From contig JAWKLX010000047.1 in NCBI GenBank assembly GCA_041392505.1, positions 1 through 64,000 on the forward strand: a stretch of 64,000 bases of DNA, written 5' to 3'. The stretch's first letter is position 1. Each line of letters begins with the position of its first letter. The DNA comes from UBA6168 sp041392505 (GTDB taxonomy: Bacteria > Bacteroidota > Bacteroidia > Chitinophagales > Saprospiraceae). The notes below the pieces were generated by a model that worked only from the letters and a program-made list of their open reading frames with translations, was not told the origin of the DNA and did no database searches. A program made the translations under genes and the position numbers. Shown in pieces: positions 51,907 through 61,282 of the stretch.

Positions 51907-53772
51907 TTAATCTAAAGCAAATTCTTCTTGCCAATTATCTTTTTTGTCCCAATCCGGCTGCTCTGTTTTAGCAAAAATAAAATCACCAATTACGAGATAG
52001 TCCATTTCCGTACGCATAAAGCAACGATATGCATCTTCAGGAGTACAAACAATCGGTTCCCCCCTAACATTAAAACTTGTATTCACGACAACGCCGTAAC
52101 CAGTCTGTTTTTTAAATTGGTCAATTAGACCATAATAACGGGGGTTCGTCTCTTTATGTACGGATTGCACCCTCGCAGAAAAATCAATGTGTGTAATGGA
52201 AGGCAAATCCGACCGATTGATATAAAGCCGATCCATTAAAGGCAACTCGTGATAATTACTTGGAATATTAGCACACCTTGCTTCTTGCACTGGAGCCACA
52301 ACCAACATGTAAGGTGAGTCGTCGTCCAATTTAAAATATTCCTGCGAATCTTCCGCTAAAACAGATGGGGCAAATGGGCGAAAACTTTCCCGGTATTTAA
52401 TTTTAAGATTCAATTTTTTCTGCATTTCTTTATTCCGGGCGTCACCTAAAATACTCCGTCCGCCCAAGGCTCGTGGCCCAAATTCCATCCGGCCCTGCAT
52501 CCAACCAATAGCATTTCCATCTGCAAGATGTTTAGCTGTTGCTTCTGCCAATTTTTCAAAATCATCATACTTTTTATAAACGGCTTTGAATTTACGAGCC
52601 ATTTTTTCGACGTCCATGTTTGAATATTCAGGCCCCAAATAAGACCCTTTCATATTGTCCATAAATACGCCGTTAACTTTTCTTTCCTCCTTAAAAAATA
52701 AATAATTAGCAGCCAAAGCTGCACCTAATGCGCCACCCGCATCCCCCGCAGCAGGTTGGATGAATACATTTTCGAATATTTTTTCATTAATTAATTTTCC
52801 GTTAGCTACGCAATTTAATGCGACCCCACCAGCCAAACATAAATTATTAGAACCAGTCAATCTCTTGGTTTCATTTGCCATTAAAAAAACAACTTCTTCC
52901 GTAATTTGCTGAATGGCCAATGCTAAATCGCAATGATGTTGTTCCAATCTTTCATCAGGCGTCCTCGTTTTAAAACCAAAAAGTTCAGCCCATTTATCAT
53001 CTTTTACCATACGAAGGCCCGCAGCATAATTAAAATATTTTTGATCGAGCCAAATCGAACCGTCTTCTTTTATATCAATTAAATTTTCCTTTATTATTTT
53101 CTTGAACTTTTCTAAGTTATTGGAACTTGGATTTCCATAAGGCGCCAAACCCATTAATTTATATTCGCCAGAATTTACCCGAAAACCAAGGAAGTATGTA
53201 AAAGCTGAATACAGCAAACCTAACGAGTGCGGAAAATGTAGTTCTTTTAAAATTTTAATATCGCCATCTTTTCCATAGCATATAGAAGCTGTCGCCCATT
53301 CGCCAACACCATCAAGCGTAAGTATGGCTGCCTCTTTAAATTTGGAAGGATAAAATGCACTTGCCGCATGTGATAAATGGTGTTCAGGAAAAAGCAGTTT
53401 CATTTTCTTTTTATCATAAGGTTGCACTTTGCCAAGTTCCTCATGGAGAATTCTTTTCAAGAACATTTTTTCCCGTAACCAAACTGGAATGGAGGTAATG
53501 AAAGACCCCAGCCCCTTTGGTGAAAAGCCATAATAAGTTTCGAGCAAGCGCTCAAACTTTAAAAGCGGCTTGTCATAAAAAACTACCGCATCCAATTCAT
53601 CGAGTGTAAAGCCTGATTCCTCAAGGCAGTAAGCAACAGCATTGGACGGGAAACCGGGGTCATGTTTTTTTCTGGTAAACCGCTCTTCCTGAGCTGCTGC
53701 AATGATATCATCGCCATCAATCACCGCTGCCGCAGAATCATGATAAAAAGCTGAAATTCCAAGTATTTTCAT
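51907..53772 (-). CDS. Carbamoyltransferase (NodU/CmcH family), copy 2
   Basis: The 621-residue protein starts ILGISAFYHDSAAAVIDGDD, with metal ligands in EHHLSHAASAFYPS, nucleotide site LTLDGVGEWATASICYG, and C-terminal FGPRALGGRSILGDARNKEM and VVNTSFNVRGEPIV. This is the SxtI-like subgroup that goes with DUF5989 and SxtJ, and those genes follow immediately. The reaction is O-carbamoylation; the acceptor is probably a sugar of the glycan made here. A promoter box at 53837-53869 suggests it starts its own transcript. Confidence 0.93.
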   Translation of the reverse strand: MKILGISAFYHDSAAAVIDGDDIIAAAQEERFTRKKHDPGFPSNAVAYCLEESGFTLDELDAVVFYDKPLLKFERLLETYYGFSPKGLGSFITSIPVWLREKMFLKRILHEELGKVQPYDKKKMKLLFPEHHLSHAASAFYPSKFKEAAILTLDGVGEWATASICYGKDGDIKILKELHFPHSLGLLYSAFTYFLGFRVNSGEYKLMGLAPYGNPSSNNLEKFKKIIKENLIDIKEDGSIWLDQKYFNYAAGLRMVKDDKWAELFGFKTRTPDERLEQHHCDLALAIQQITEEVVFLMANETKRLTGSNNLCLAGGVALNCVANGKLINEKIFENVFIQPAAGDAGGALGAALAANYLFFKEERKVNGVFMDNMKGSYLGPEYSNMDVEKMARKFKAVYKKYDDFEKLAEATAKHLADGNAIGWMQGRMEFGPRALGGRSILGDARNKEMQKKLNLKIKYRESFRPFAPSVLAEDSQEYFKLDDDSPYMLVVAPVQEARCANIPSNYHELPLMDRLYINRSDLPSITHIDFSARVQSVHKETNPRYYGLIDQFKKQTGYGVVVNTSFNVRGEPIVCTPEDAYRCFMRTEMDYLVIGDFIFAKTEQPDWDKKDNWQEEFALD

Positions 53773-53836
53773 CGATAAGTGTTTATAGTTTGCAGGGAGT
53801 TAAATTCAATTAATTAAGATTCTTAAAAAAAGGATG

Positions 53837-53869
53837 CAAAGTTAATACAATCATTTATTGCACCGTAAA
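53837..53869 (-). promoter_or_regulatory. Candidate promoter of the carbamoyltransferase-DUF5989-SxtJ unit
   Basis: On the minus strand TTTA (53866-53869) and TAACTTTG (53837-53844) are 21 bases apart, an exact TAnnTTTG -7 box with a near-match -33. It overlaps the end of the FkbM gene, so it would be an internal operon promoter. Confidence 0.5.
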
Positions 53870-54778
53870 TTCAGTTCCTTTTAATAATAACCTGAGTTCT
53901 TCAGGTGTCTCTTTACAGAATAAAAAATTGTATTCAAGCTCTACGTTACGCCCATCCTCCCGAGGCATATATTCCAATTTAAAATCATTGACATAATAGG
54001 CATTCATTTTAAATTTATCCATAATAATATCAGCGACTTTCTCTTCCCGGGCTTTAGACAATAATTCAATTATTAAGTATTTAATGTTTTTAAAATTATT
54101 TTTAGAGCCCCTAACAAATGCCATTTCCGCATTTTCGACATCTACTTTGACAAGCCAGGTTTTATCATTTTCATATTCTTCCACAAAATCATCGAAGGTG
54201 GTCACTTTTATTTTTTCTTCGACTACATTTTCCCATTCATGCCGAAATGATTTATCCAGCGAAGAAGACATGTCGTTCGATAAATTCACATAAAAAGACG
54301 CTTCTCCTGTAAAATCTGACAGCCCGACCATAACCCCTTTTATATTTTCAAGCCTATTATTTGCAGTGTTTTGCTGGATGATTTCAAATAGTTTTTTATT
54401 TGGCTCAAAATAATAAATAGGGATTTTTGCATCTAAATGTGGCCTCATAAAAATAGTGTGATACCCCCAGTTAGCCCCAACATCCATAACGGCCTGAACA
54501 TGTTGGCCAAGGTATTTACTTAAATATAATACCCCCCTTTCGCCCCGATATTTTTTGGGATGACCAAAAGCAAAAAATGGCTTCTCCAGAGGGACACTCA
54601 CACTGTATCCATTTTTAACTCCCAGATTAGTAAAAACTCTTTCTCCTCTATATTCTTGGCCCAACATATTTAAAGTCCGGTCGGCAAGTCGGTACAATAT
54701 GTGACCTTTAAAAAAAGTCGGTAGTCCCGCTGCTATTTTTAACAGTGTCATCACAGGTTTGGAAACAAGGCTGCCCAT
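53855..54778 (-). CDS. FkbM family methyltransferase, copy B
   Basis: The 307-residue protein has motif I MDVGANWGYHTIFMRPHL, the ribose-binding YYFEPNKKLFEI and the post-motif VKVDVENAEMAFVRGS. The N-terminal 90 residues are an extra region not seen in the shorter copy A, with RGERVFTNLGVKNGYSVSVP. FkbM enzymes O-methylate hydroxyls, here presumably on the glycan. The gene reads with asnB upstream at 67 bases. Confidence 0.87.
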   Translation of the reverse strand: MGSLVSKPVMTLLKIAAGLPTFFKGHILYRLADRTLNMLGQEYRGERVFTNLGVKNGYSVSVPLEKPFFAFGHPKKYRGERGVLYLSKYLGQHVQAVMDVGANWGYHTIFMRPHLDAKIPIYYFEPNKKLFEIIQQNTANNRLENIKGVMVGLSDFTGEASFYVNLSNDMSSSLDKSFRHEWENVVEEKIKVTTFDDFVEEYENDKTWLVKVDVENAEMAFVRGSKNNFKNIKYLIIELLSKAREEKVADIIMDKFKMNAYYVNDFKLEYMPREDGRNVELEYNFLFCKETPEELRLLLKGTEFTVQ

Positions 54779-54845
54779 TCTATATTGTTCTTTTTATGGG
54801 GGGCAAGTATTTTAAACACTATTTTTTTGTTGCTAAAAAATAAAA

Positions 54846-56723
54846 TTATTCCTCAATTCCATTCCGCTGCATCCAATCTTCCAATACCACAAAAATCCAT
54901 ATTCTCGACCACAAGTTGTCATTTTTACCAGACAGGAATTTCCCCCATAATTGTTTGAGAAAAACGCCATTAATCATTCCTCTTTCCGCTAAACTATTAA
55001 TTCTGGTATCACAAAAAGATTTTAATTCTTTTTTCATCCATATTTTCCAAGGAAGATGAAAACCTTTTTTTTGCCTAAAAACTATTTCGTTGGGCACGAG
55101 TGGCTTTAAAGATTCAACCAATAATTTTTTAGCGTATTCTGGCTTTTTCATATTATCAGGAATGCCGATTACATATTCCACTAATTCATGGTCAAAAAAA
55201 GGCACCCGCACTTCAAGAGCATGTGCCATGCTCATTTGGTCTGTATCCCGTAATAATATATTTTGGGTGTAAGTTGAAATGTCGCTAACCGATACTTGGC
55301 TTAATAAAGGCAATTTTTTTAATTCCTTTTGCATCAATAAAAGTTCTTCGACGCTATCAGTCGGACAGGTAGTTTTTCCTGTGTTTAATAATTGGTTGCT
55401 TTCTTCTGGAGAAAATACTCTTCTAAAGGTTGGGAATATCTGATCTATTTCTGCACTGTTGGCTCTTGCCAACATATCAATTTTAGCCCGTTGATGACTT
55501 TTTAAAAATGGCCCGGCTCCACTTGAAAATCCTTTCCTGATTATTGCGGGTATTTTCCAAAAGGCGGACATTTTTTGAAGCTGTGCAAATTTTTCAAAAA
55601 AAGGATATCCTGCAAATAATTCATCGCCACCAAGCCCCGATAACGTTACGACCACCCCTGCATTTTTTGTGGCTTTAGACACTACATAAGTATTTACGCC
55701 ATCTCCACTCGGCACGTCCATAGCCGCCAAGGCATTTGGCATTTCTTCCATGAAATCAGAAGGATTTAATAAAATAGGATGGTGGTTGGTTTTATATTTT
55801 TTGGCAATTAAATCCGAATATTCTGATTCATCAAATTGCTTTTCTTTAAAAATAATCGAAAAAGTATCAACGGGTCTTTCAGAAATTTCTGACATTAATG
55901 CAACCACTGCTGAAGAATCGATACCACCAGAAAGGAAAGCGCCTATAGGCACGTCGCTTACCAACCTTTTTTCAACTGCACTTGATAGCAATTGCCGGAC
56001 GTTATTTTTTACTTTTTCATAGCTTTGATATTGCCCGTTAGGATTGTATTTATCCGGAATAATATCCCAATACTTTTTTGTGGTTAATTTTCCTTTTTTA
56101 TAAATGCCATATTCTCCGGGCATTAATTGGAATATATCTTTAATAATTGTTTTGGGGGCATGTACCGTTTGGTAATTAATATAATCCGATAAGCCACATC
56201 GATCAATTTGACGGCTTGTCAATCCACTTTTTAGAATCGACCTTATTTCGGAAGCAAAAATAAAATGTGATTCAGCTTTATAAGAAAAATAAAGTGGCTT
56301 TATGCCCAGTCGGTCACGAACAACAAAAAGGGACTCTTCTATTTTATCCCAAATTGCAAAAGCGAACATCCCATTAAAACGGCGCAAACAATCTACTCCC
56401 CATTTTATGTAGGCAGCTAAAATAACCTCTGAGTCGCCGCTTGATTTAAATGGATAATTATTGATTTCTTTTTTTACTTCTTTAAAGTTATATAATTCCC
56501 CATTGAAAACAATGATGTATCGGCCATCATGTGAGAGCATCGGCTGATTGGACAATTCGGAAAGGTCAATGATCGACAACCGACGATGCCCCAATGCTGC
56601 TTTACCATCTTGATAAATGGCCCCTGCATCCGGCCCTCGGTGAGCTAGTGCATCCGTCATGTTCTGGATAATACTTTTATCCAGATTATTTTTTTCAGAA
56701 ATGACACCTGCTATACCACACAT
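54846..56723 (-). CDS. asnB: Asparagine synthase-type glutamine amidotransferase
   Basis: The 625-residue protein begins MCGIAGVISEK, so Cys2 is the Ntn glutaminase nucleophile; HRGPDAG, RLSIIDLS and FNGELYNF complete that domain. The synthetase domain has the PP-loop LSGGIDSSAVVALM and DELFAGYPFF. Inside glycan clusters these enzymes usually amidate a sugar carboxylate rather than make asparagine (as proposed for WbpS-type proteins). The cluster context favours that role, but asparagine synthesis is not excluded. It follows a gene of unknown function by 6 bases. Confidence 0.9.
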   Translation of the reverse strand: MCGIAGVISEKNNLDKSIIQNMTDALAHRGPDAGAIYQDGKAALGHRRLSIIDLSELSNQPMLSHDGRYIIVFNGELYNFKEVKKEINNYPFKSSGDSEVILAAYIKWGVDCLRRFNGMFAFAIWDKIEESLFVVRDRLGIKPLYFSYKAESHFIFASEIRSILKSGLTSRQIDRCGLSDYINYQTVHAPKTIIKDIFQLMPGEYGIYKKGKLTTKKYWDIIPDKYNPNGQYQSYEKVKNNVRQLLSSAVEKRLVSDVPIGAFLSGGIDSSAVVALMSEISERPVDTFSIIFKEKQFDESEYSDLIAKKYKTNHHPILLNPSDFMEEMPNALAAMDVPSGDGVNTYVVSKATKNAGVVVTLSGLGGDELFAGYPFFEKFAQLQKMSAFWKIPAIIRKGFSSGAGPFLKSHQRAKIDMLARANSAEIDQIFPTFRRVFSPEESNQLLNTGKTTCPTDSVEELLLMQKELKKLPLLSQVSVSDISTYTQNILLRDTDQMSMAHALEVRVPFFDHELVEYVIGIPDNMKKPEYAKKLLVESLKPLVPNEIVFRQKKGFHLPWKIWMKKELKSFCDTRINSLAERGMINGVFLKQLWGKFLSGKNDNLWSRIWIFVVLEDWMQRNGIEE

Positions 56724-56729
56724 TTATTT

Positions 56730-57584
56730 TTAATTATTTAGCCGAACCAAACGGTTCCATTTTATTTTTGCCCGATCAATCAAACTGAATTTCGCTAAAT
56801 TTTGTACTAATGGGGATTGGCTTGCATAAATGGCATTTATTTGATCCATATATTCCAACATATCTTGTTCTGCTAATTTATCCTTTTTTATGTTTTCAAT
56901 AAAATAGGATGTAAAATGGTTCAGCTTTCCACTTTCTGCAACCGTGTAATAATGGGAAAAATCAGGGCTGTCTATTTTCCCTTTTTCGTTGTCCCGCAAA
57001 TAATCGAGCATATAAATTTTTTCGCTTGTTTTCCTCAATCGCTGCGTTCCAAACATTTCATTCTGCCACGGTGATTCTTTTATTGTCAGCTGATCCAAAA
57101 AAAAATCTTTTCGCCAAATGGATGCACGGTGCGATAAAATAAAATCCGACTTACCTACGTCCAACCTTTTCATAATCAACCCTGCAACTTCTACTTCCGC
57201 ATTCTCTAAAAATTTATAATCACCTGTCTGGTCATGCAATTTCAATAAGGCAGGATTTAACTTTTCCACCGCCGCCATTATTTTTTCAAAATAAGAAGGC
57301 TCTACTTTTTGTGTTAGCCAATAATCTTCCTGAAAATAAATAATATATGGCTCGTCAATTTGACTAATAGCATGGTGAAGGCGTGAAGTCCAGGCACCTG
57401 TGCCCGATTTAATATTTTTAAACCCCGCAAAATGAACATCTTTTTCTTCAGTGATAAAATATTTCGTCACGGGGATTTCGCTACTCCAATACTTGTTAAA
57501 ATAATAGATGCAGCCCTTGTATAAAACTTCGTAAGCATCACAGGAATGAAACACAAATGCAAATTTTGTTTTACTATTTCTCAT
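56730..57584 (-). CDS. Putative glycosyltransferase (GT-A-like), family unclear
   Basis: The 284-residue protein is not a family I can name. The N-terminus FAFVFHSCDAYEVLYKGCIY and the pattern YIIYFQEDYWLTQKV (an acidic pair after a strand, like a DxD metal site) suggest a GT-A fold. Its position between a GT4 gene and asnB supports a sugar transferase role. Its ATG overlaps the previous gene's stop codon by one base (TAATG), so translation is coupled. It has no membrane segment. Confidence 0.55.
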   Translation of the reverse strand: MRNSKTKFAFVFHSCDAYEVLYKGCIYYFNKYWSSEIPVTKYFITEEKDVHFAGFKNIKSGTGAWTSRLHHAISQIDEPYIIYFQEDYWLTQKVEPSYFEKIMAAVEKLNPALLKLHDQTGDYKFLENAEVEVAGLIMKRLDVGKSDFILSHRASIWRKDFFLDQLTIKESPWQNEMFGTQRLRKTSEKIYMLDYLRDNEKGKIDSPDFSHYYTVAESGKLNHFTSYFIENIKKDKLAEQDMLEYMDQINAIYASQSPLVQNLAKFSLIDRAKIKWNRLVRLNN

Positions 57585-58600
57585 TAATTCCCGTCAGCCA
57601 TTTTTCGGTACAAGTCCGCATAGGATGCAGCAATGGTTTTTATATCAAATCGCTTCCGATTTTCAAAACCATTTTTAATTAATTGCTCCCTATAAACATC
57701 GTCATTAATTATTTTCAAAATTCCCGACCGAATATCTTCCACACTAAATGGGTCGACCAAACAAGCTGCGTCACCTGCAACAAAAGGCATCGAGGCCACA
57801 TTACCTGCCAATACTGGCCGCCCTACGGCATTGGCTTCAATGATTGGCATACCAAAACCTTCCCAAGTAGAAGGAAAAGAAAGCAGGTCGGCCTCTTGGT
57901 ATTTTTCCAACATTTCTTCATCAGATATGCTGAAACAATTTTTATACTCAATATTATTTTTCTCCAATAATTCTTTTTGTTGGTTATTTAATTTACCAAC
58001 AATAGAAAGCACACATGGCAACCCTTTTATTGCCAGTATTACCCGTTCAAGGTTTTTATTTTCTGCCAAACCGATGTGCAACAAAACTGGTTTTTCTTTA
58101 TTAAATTTTTTCGGAAATGATTGATACATCTTTGAAATAGGGACAGGTATCACTTTTATTTTCTCTGGTGCACATCCTGTTTGTTCGACAATATCTTTTT
58201 TAGTGGCTTCTGAAACCGCAACGATATATTTCGACCTTTTTACTGGGATAACAAACCATAAATATTTAAGAATAAAATGCTGAATCCCTTTTTTTAATTG
58301 GAGGATATAGCAATCATGGATCGTCAATATAGATTTTTGAGGCGCAAGTAAAAGCGAAAGATTATGCACATCTCCCGTAACATGTTTTATATCCGCTTTC
58401 CAAAATGCAGCCTCTACTGTATTGTATAAGCGTTTAAACAAACCCCTGCTTTCGTATTTGGAAATTTTTACCACCGCTTTTATATCATTTGGCAAATTCT
58501 CCCTAACCGATTTGTAAATGGATTCGATGCTATAATTACCAACAGCGTGAGGTTTTCTTTGTAAAAAAGCAACTTTGATTTTTTGTGATGTTTTGTCCAT
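57584..58600 (-). CDS. Glycosyltransferase family 4
   Basis: The 338-residue GT-B enzyme has YIVAVSEATKKDIVEQTG at the end of the first domain, then PVLLHIGLAENKNLERVILA and the donor motif LSFPSTWEGFGMPIIEANAV (EX7E with E in WEGFGMPIIE). It is shorter than usual at its N-terminus but has a complete acceptor domain. Its stop codon overlaps the next ATG by one base. The sugar is not predictable. Confidence 0.92.
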   Translation of the reverse strand: MDKTSQKIKVAFLQRKPHAVGNYSIESIYKSVRENLPNDIKAVVKISKYESRGLFKRLYNTVEAAFWKADIKHVTGDVHNLSLLLAPQKSILTIHDCYILQLKKGIQHFILKYLWFVIPVKRSKYIVAVSEATKKDIVEQTGCAPEKIKVIPVPISKMYQSFPKKFNKEKPVLLHIGLAENKNLERVILAIKGLPCVLSIVGKLNNQQKELLEKNNIEYKNCFSISDEEMLEKYQEADLLSFPSTWEGFGMPIIEANAVGRPVLAGNVASMPFVAGDAACLVDPFSVEDIRSGILKIINDDVYREQLIKNGFENRKRFDIKTIAASYADLYRKMADGN

Positions 58601-58651
58601 CGTAATTACAACGAGAAATCTTACTTGCTATCAATAAAATTTATTACCTAA

Positions 58652-60025
58652 TTAAATCTTTTGCCCTAATATTTTTTCGTAACCTATAATAAATATTACA
58701 ACAAACATAGACACCTTGATAATATGCGTCAAACAGACCAACACACTGGTGTCGGCATGCACGACTCCTGTATAAAACAACGGTATCCATAAAATCAGGG
58801 ATGGATATAGGGTTTCGGACTTTTCAAAAATCTTGGCATATATATAGGCAAAAAAGAGTCCGTAAAAAAATAAAAAAATAGCGCCACCCCAAGGCCCGAA
58901 ATTGACGTAAGCATCTCCCAATTGACCTATATCCATTGAGGTATTCCCTACGGGAACAAAGCCTGTAAACCGGATCATATTCTCACGCCCTCCCGCCGTT
59001 GGTTTGTCCTCCCACATGAAACGGGGAACAACAGATGCAAGTGTAGAGAGGAAAATTGTTTCGCCATTGGCGTAAGGTTCAGATGCAGGGGTGTGTTGAA
59101 TGGCCATCGCAACGATCGCACCTTGGTTGCTTCGGTCGAGCGCCCCACTTAGCATTTCAGGACCAAATAATAAATCTGTATTTTCCATCCGCTCTCTTGC
59201 CAGACGTTGATACAAATCCAATTTATAATCCAGTGATTTTTCCGACTCCCACCAAGTCAAAGTCCGCACTTCTAATTTAACGGATTGAATAAAAAGGATG
59301 AATATAAACCCGGCCAACATCAGACCTATTTTCGCTGCAAAATTGACTCGGTATTTCATCATTACAAACATGAGGATGAAAATACTGATGAACACTAATT
59401 CCCCGAACATACCTTCTTCCAGCGTTTTGGAAAGTGGTACAGCAAGCATGCCCAATAAATAAAATATTTTCCCTTTGGCTTCAGAGTACCATATATAAAG
59501 TGCTCCAATATAAACGAGGAATGACGCTAAGACCATAAAAAACACCAATCCCGCCGGCATGAAATTATAAGTCAAGGTGCAAAACATGCCGATCCAAAAA
59601 AGATTTTTCCCTACATATTCTTTGTCCTTTAAATATTCAACTGTTCTTTCAAAATAGGGCAAATGGCTACCAAGCGTTGCCTTAAACGGAAAATTAAATC
59701 CCGCTATTAACGCTAAAACCCCTGGTGCTGCCACGTCAAAATATCTCTCTGAAGAAACAGCCATTTCTGTATATCCTCTGTACCACTCAATACTGTCCAG
59801 ATAATAAAATGCAGCAGGTGTCAATAAACAAACAACCAAAGCATATATGGCCATAAAATCAAGTGCGTTGATCCGCCGCCCCATATTCCAGGCAAATTCA
59901 ACCATTAAATAGGCAAATAAAATTAAGCTAATGGTTAATGCATTATCATGGAACAAACCGGGGTCAGTCCAAATCAATAGCAGGCCAGCCAGTAAAGTGA
60001 AAAATTTTATTTTTTGAATATCCAT
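58652..60025 (-). CDS. O-antigen polymerase-like membrane protein (Wzy-type)
   Basis: The 457-residue protein has about 11 to 12 membrane segments and one large periplasmic loop (about residues 255-350) containing VVPRFMWEDKPTAGGRENMI. Arg residues on the loop and a GPWGGAIFLFFYGLFFAYI segment fit Wzy/O-antigen ligase-type proteins, which join repeat units or add them to a carrier on the periplasmic face. Sequence is poorly conserved in this class, so the call rests on topology, loop size and cluster position. Confidence 0.75.
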   Translation of the reverse strand: MDIQKIKFFTLLAGLLLIWTDPGLFHDNALTISLILFAYLMVEFAWNMGRRINALDFMAIYALVVCLLTPAAFYYLDSIEWYRGYTEMAVSSERYFDVAAPGVLALIAGFNFPFKATLGSHLPYFERTVEYLKDKEYVGKNLFWIGMFCTLTYNFMPAGLVFFMVLASFLVYIGALYIWYSEAKGKIFYLLGMLAVPLSKTLEEGMFGELVFISIFILMFVMMKYRVNFAAKIGLMLAGFIFILFIQSVKLEVRTLTWWESEKSLDYKLDLYQRLARERMENTDLLFGPEMLSGALDRSNQGAIVAMAIQHTPASEPYANGETIFLSTLASVVPRFMWEDKPTAGGRENMIRFTGFVPVGNTSMDIGQLGDAYVNFGPWGGAIFLFFYGLFFAYIYAKIFEKSETLYPSLILWIPLFYTGVVHADTSVLVCLTHIIKVSMFVVIFIIGYEKILGQKI

Positions 60026-60059
60026 ACGGAAAATTCAAATTCAAAAACTAAGCTCAAAT

Positions 60060-61280
60060 TCAAAGAATTTTAGCTTTTGTTTTTAAATAATTTTTAATGG
60101 GTTCAAATGCCGTTTCATAATTCATCCCCGCCTCAAAATCATTTCTCGCTTGTTTGGAAACCTCTTCGTAGTTAAGAACAATATGCTCTAAGCATTTAGC
60201 AAATGATTCTTTTTGAAGGTCTGTCCCAAAAGCCCATTTATATTTACCCAATTGTCCCCGAAAGTAATCGGTATCAAAATAAAGAATCGGCAAGCCTGCC
60301 GCCGCATATTCATATATTTTATTGGATGCCGTTCCAATCGTACTTGTCATAATGGTATTTTCAGTGAATAAAGCCAGACCAATATGACTTGAGGCAGTCG
60401 CTTTTGGCAATTCTTTATAAGATGAAAAACCTAGGAAAATTAATTTATCAGCAGCCCCTTTTGAAGCGGCCAAATTCATTAATTCATTTTTATATTCTTT
60501 GGTAATCCTACCTTTTAGGACTAAATGCACTTCACGTCCGCTTACTTGCAAAGGCAACATAGAAATAACCTCTTCAAACCCTCTATTCCGAGCATTCTGC
60601 CCTTGAAAGATTAACCGAATCACAGTATCATCTCGATCAGCTGATTTTTCTCCCGTATAAAAATATTTAGAAGGGTGGTTCGGCAAGAAAAAATATTGGC
60701 CCTTTAATTTATCCATTGGAAAAAATTGTTTGCGATCTTCCGATGGCAAAGAAAATATATCCAGATGAGGAAACATCCGAGGCTCTTCCCTAACTGCCAA
60801 CCAAGTGGTGGAAAACATTTTCATGTCTGGTGCATCCATCACATCATGATTGTGGTACCAAACCAAAGGCTTATAATTTATAAATCGCCGGGCAAAAGAA
60901 TAAATCGCAACAGGGATTGGGTCATATAATAATACAACTTCTGGTTTTTCCCGATTGCACAATTTTCGGAGGACATTAAAAAATTTAAAAAATAAACCCA
61001 GCTTTTCTTTCGCTGATAAAAAATGCTGTTCAGCAACAGGCACTGTCCGACCAATTGGAATTAATTCCACATTTTTAGGAAATGGCCATTCTAATGGATC
61101 GGAAGGACGATAAAGCACCGTAATTTTTTCCACTATTTTACTCAAAGAAGAAATTGCACTGAGTGTTGGCGGAAAATGTTCGGGGTGGCTGTAAAGTACG
61201 ATAACAATATGTTTAAACAATTGCCGATCCCGTTTTGCTTGTTGAGGAGGGGTATTCCGTATTGACTTTACTCCTTCCAT
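60060..61280 (-). CDS. Glycosyltransferase (GT-B fold, GT4-like)
   Basis: The 406-residue protein has a first domain starting HIVIVLYSHPEHFPPTLSAI and a second with VIRLIFQGQNARNRGFEEVI and the donor region NKIYEYAAAGLPILYFDTDY. The typical EX7E is degenerate (IGTASNKIYEYAAAG), as in GT4-like enzymes of glycan clusters. It starts after the GT4 gene at 61283 with a 2-base gap, so the two are translated together. Confidence 0.85.
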   Translation of the reverse strand: MEGVKSIRNTPPQQAKRDRQLFKHIVIVLYSHPEHFPPTLSAISSLSKIVEKITVLYRPSDPLEWPFPKNVELIPIGRTVPVAEQHFLSAKEKLGLFFKFFNVLRKLCNREKPEVVLLYDPIPVAIYSFARRFINYKPLVWYHNHDVMDAPDMKMFSTTWLAVREEPRMFPHLDIFSLPSEDRKQFFPMDKLKGQYFFLPNHPSKYFYTGEKSADRDDTVIRLIFQGQNARNRGFEEVISMLPLQVSGREVHLVLKGRITKEYKNELMNLAASKGAADKLIFLGFSSYKELPKATASSHIGLALFTENTIMTSTIGTASNKIYEYAAAGLPILYFDTDYFRGQLGKYKWAFGTDLQKESFAKCLEHIVLNYEEVSKQARNDFEAGMNYETAFEPIKNYLKTKAKIL

Positions 61281-61282
61281 AT

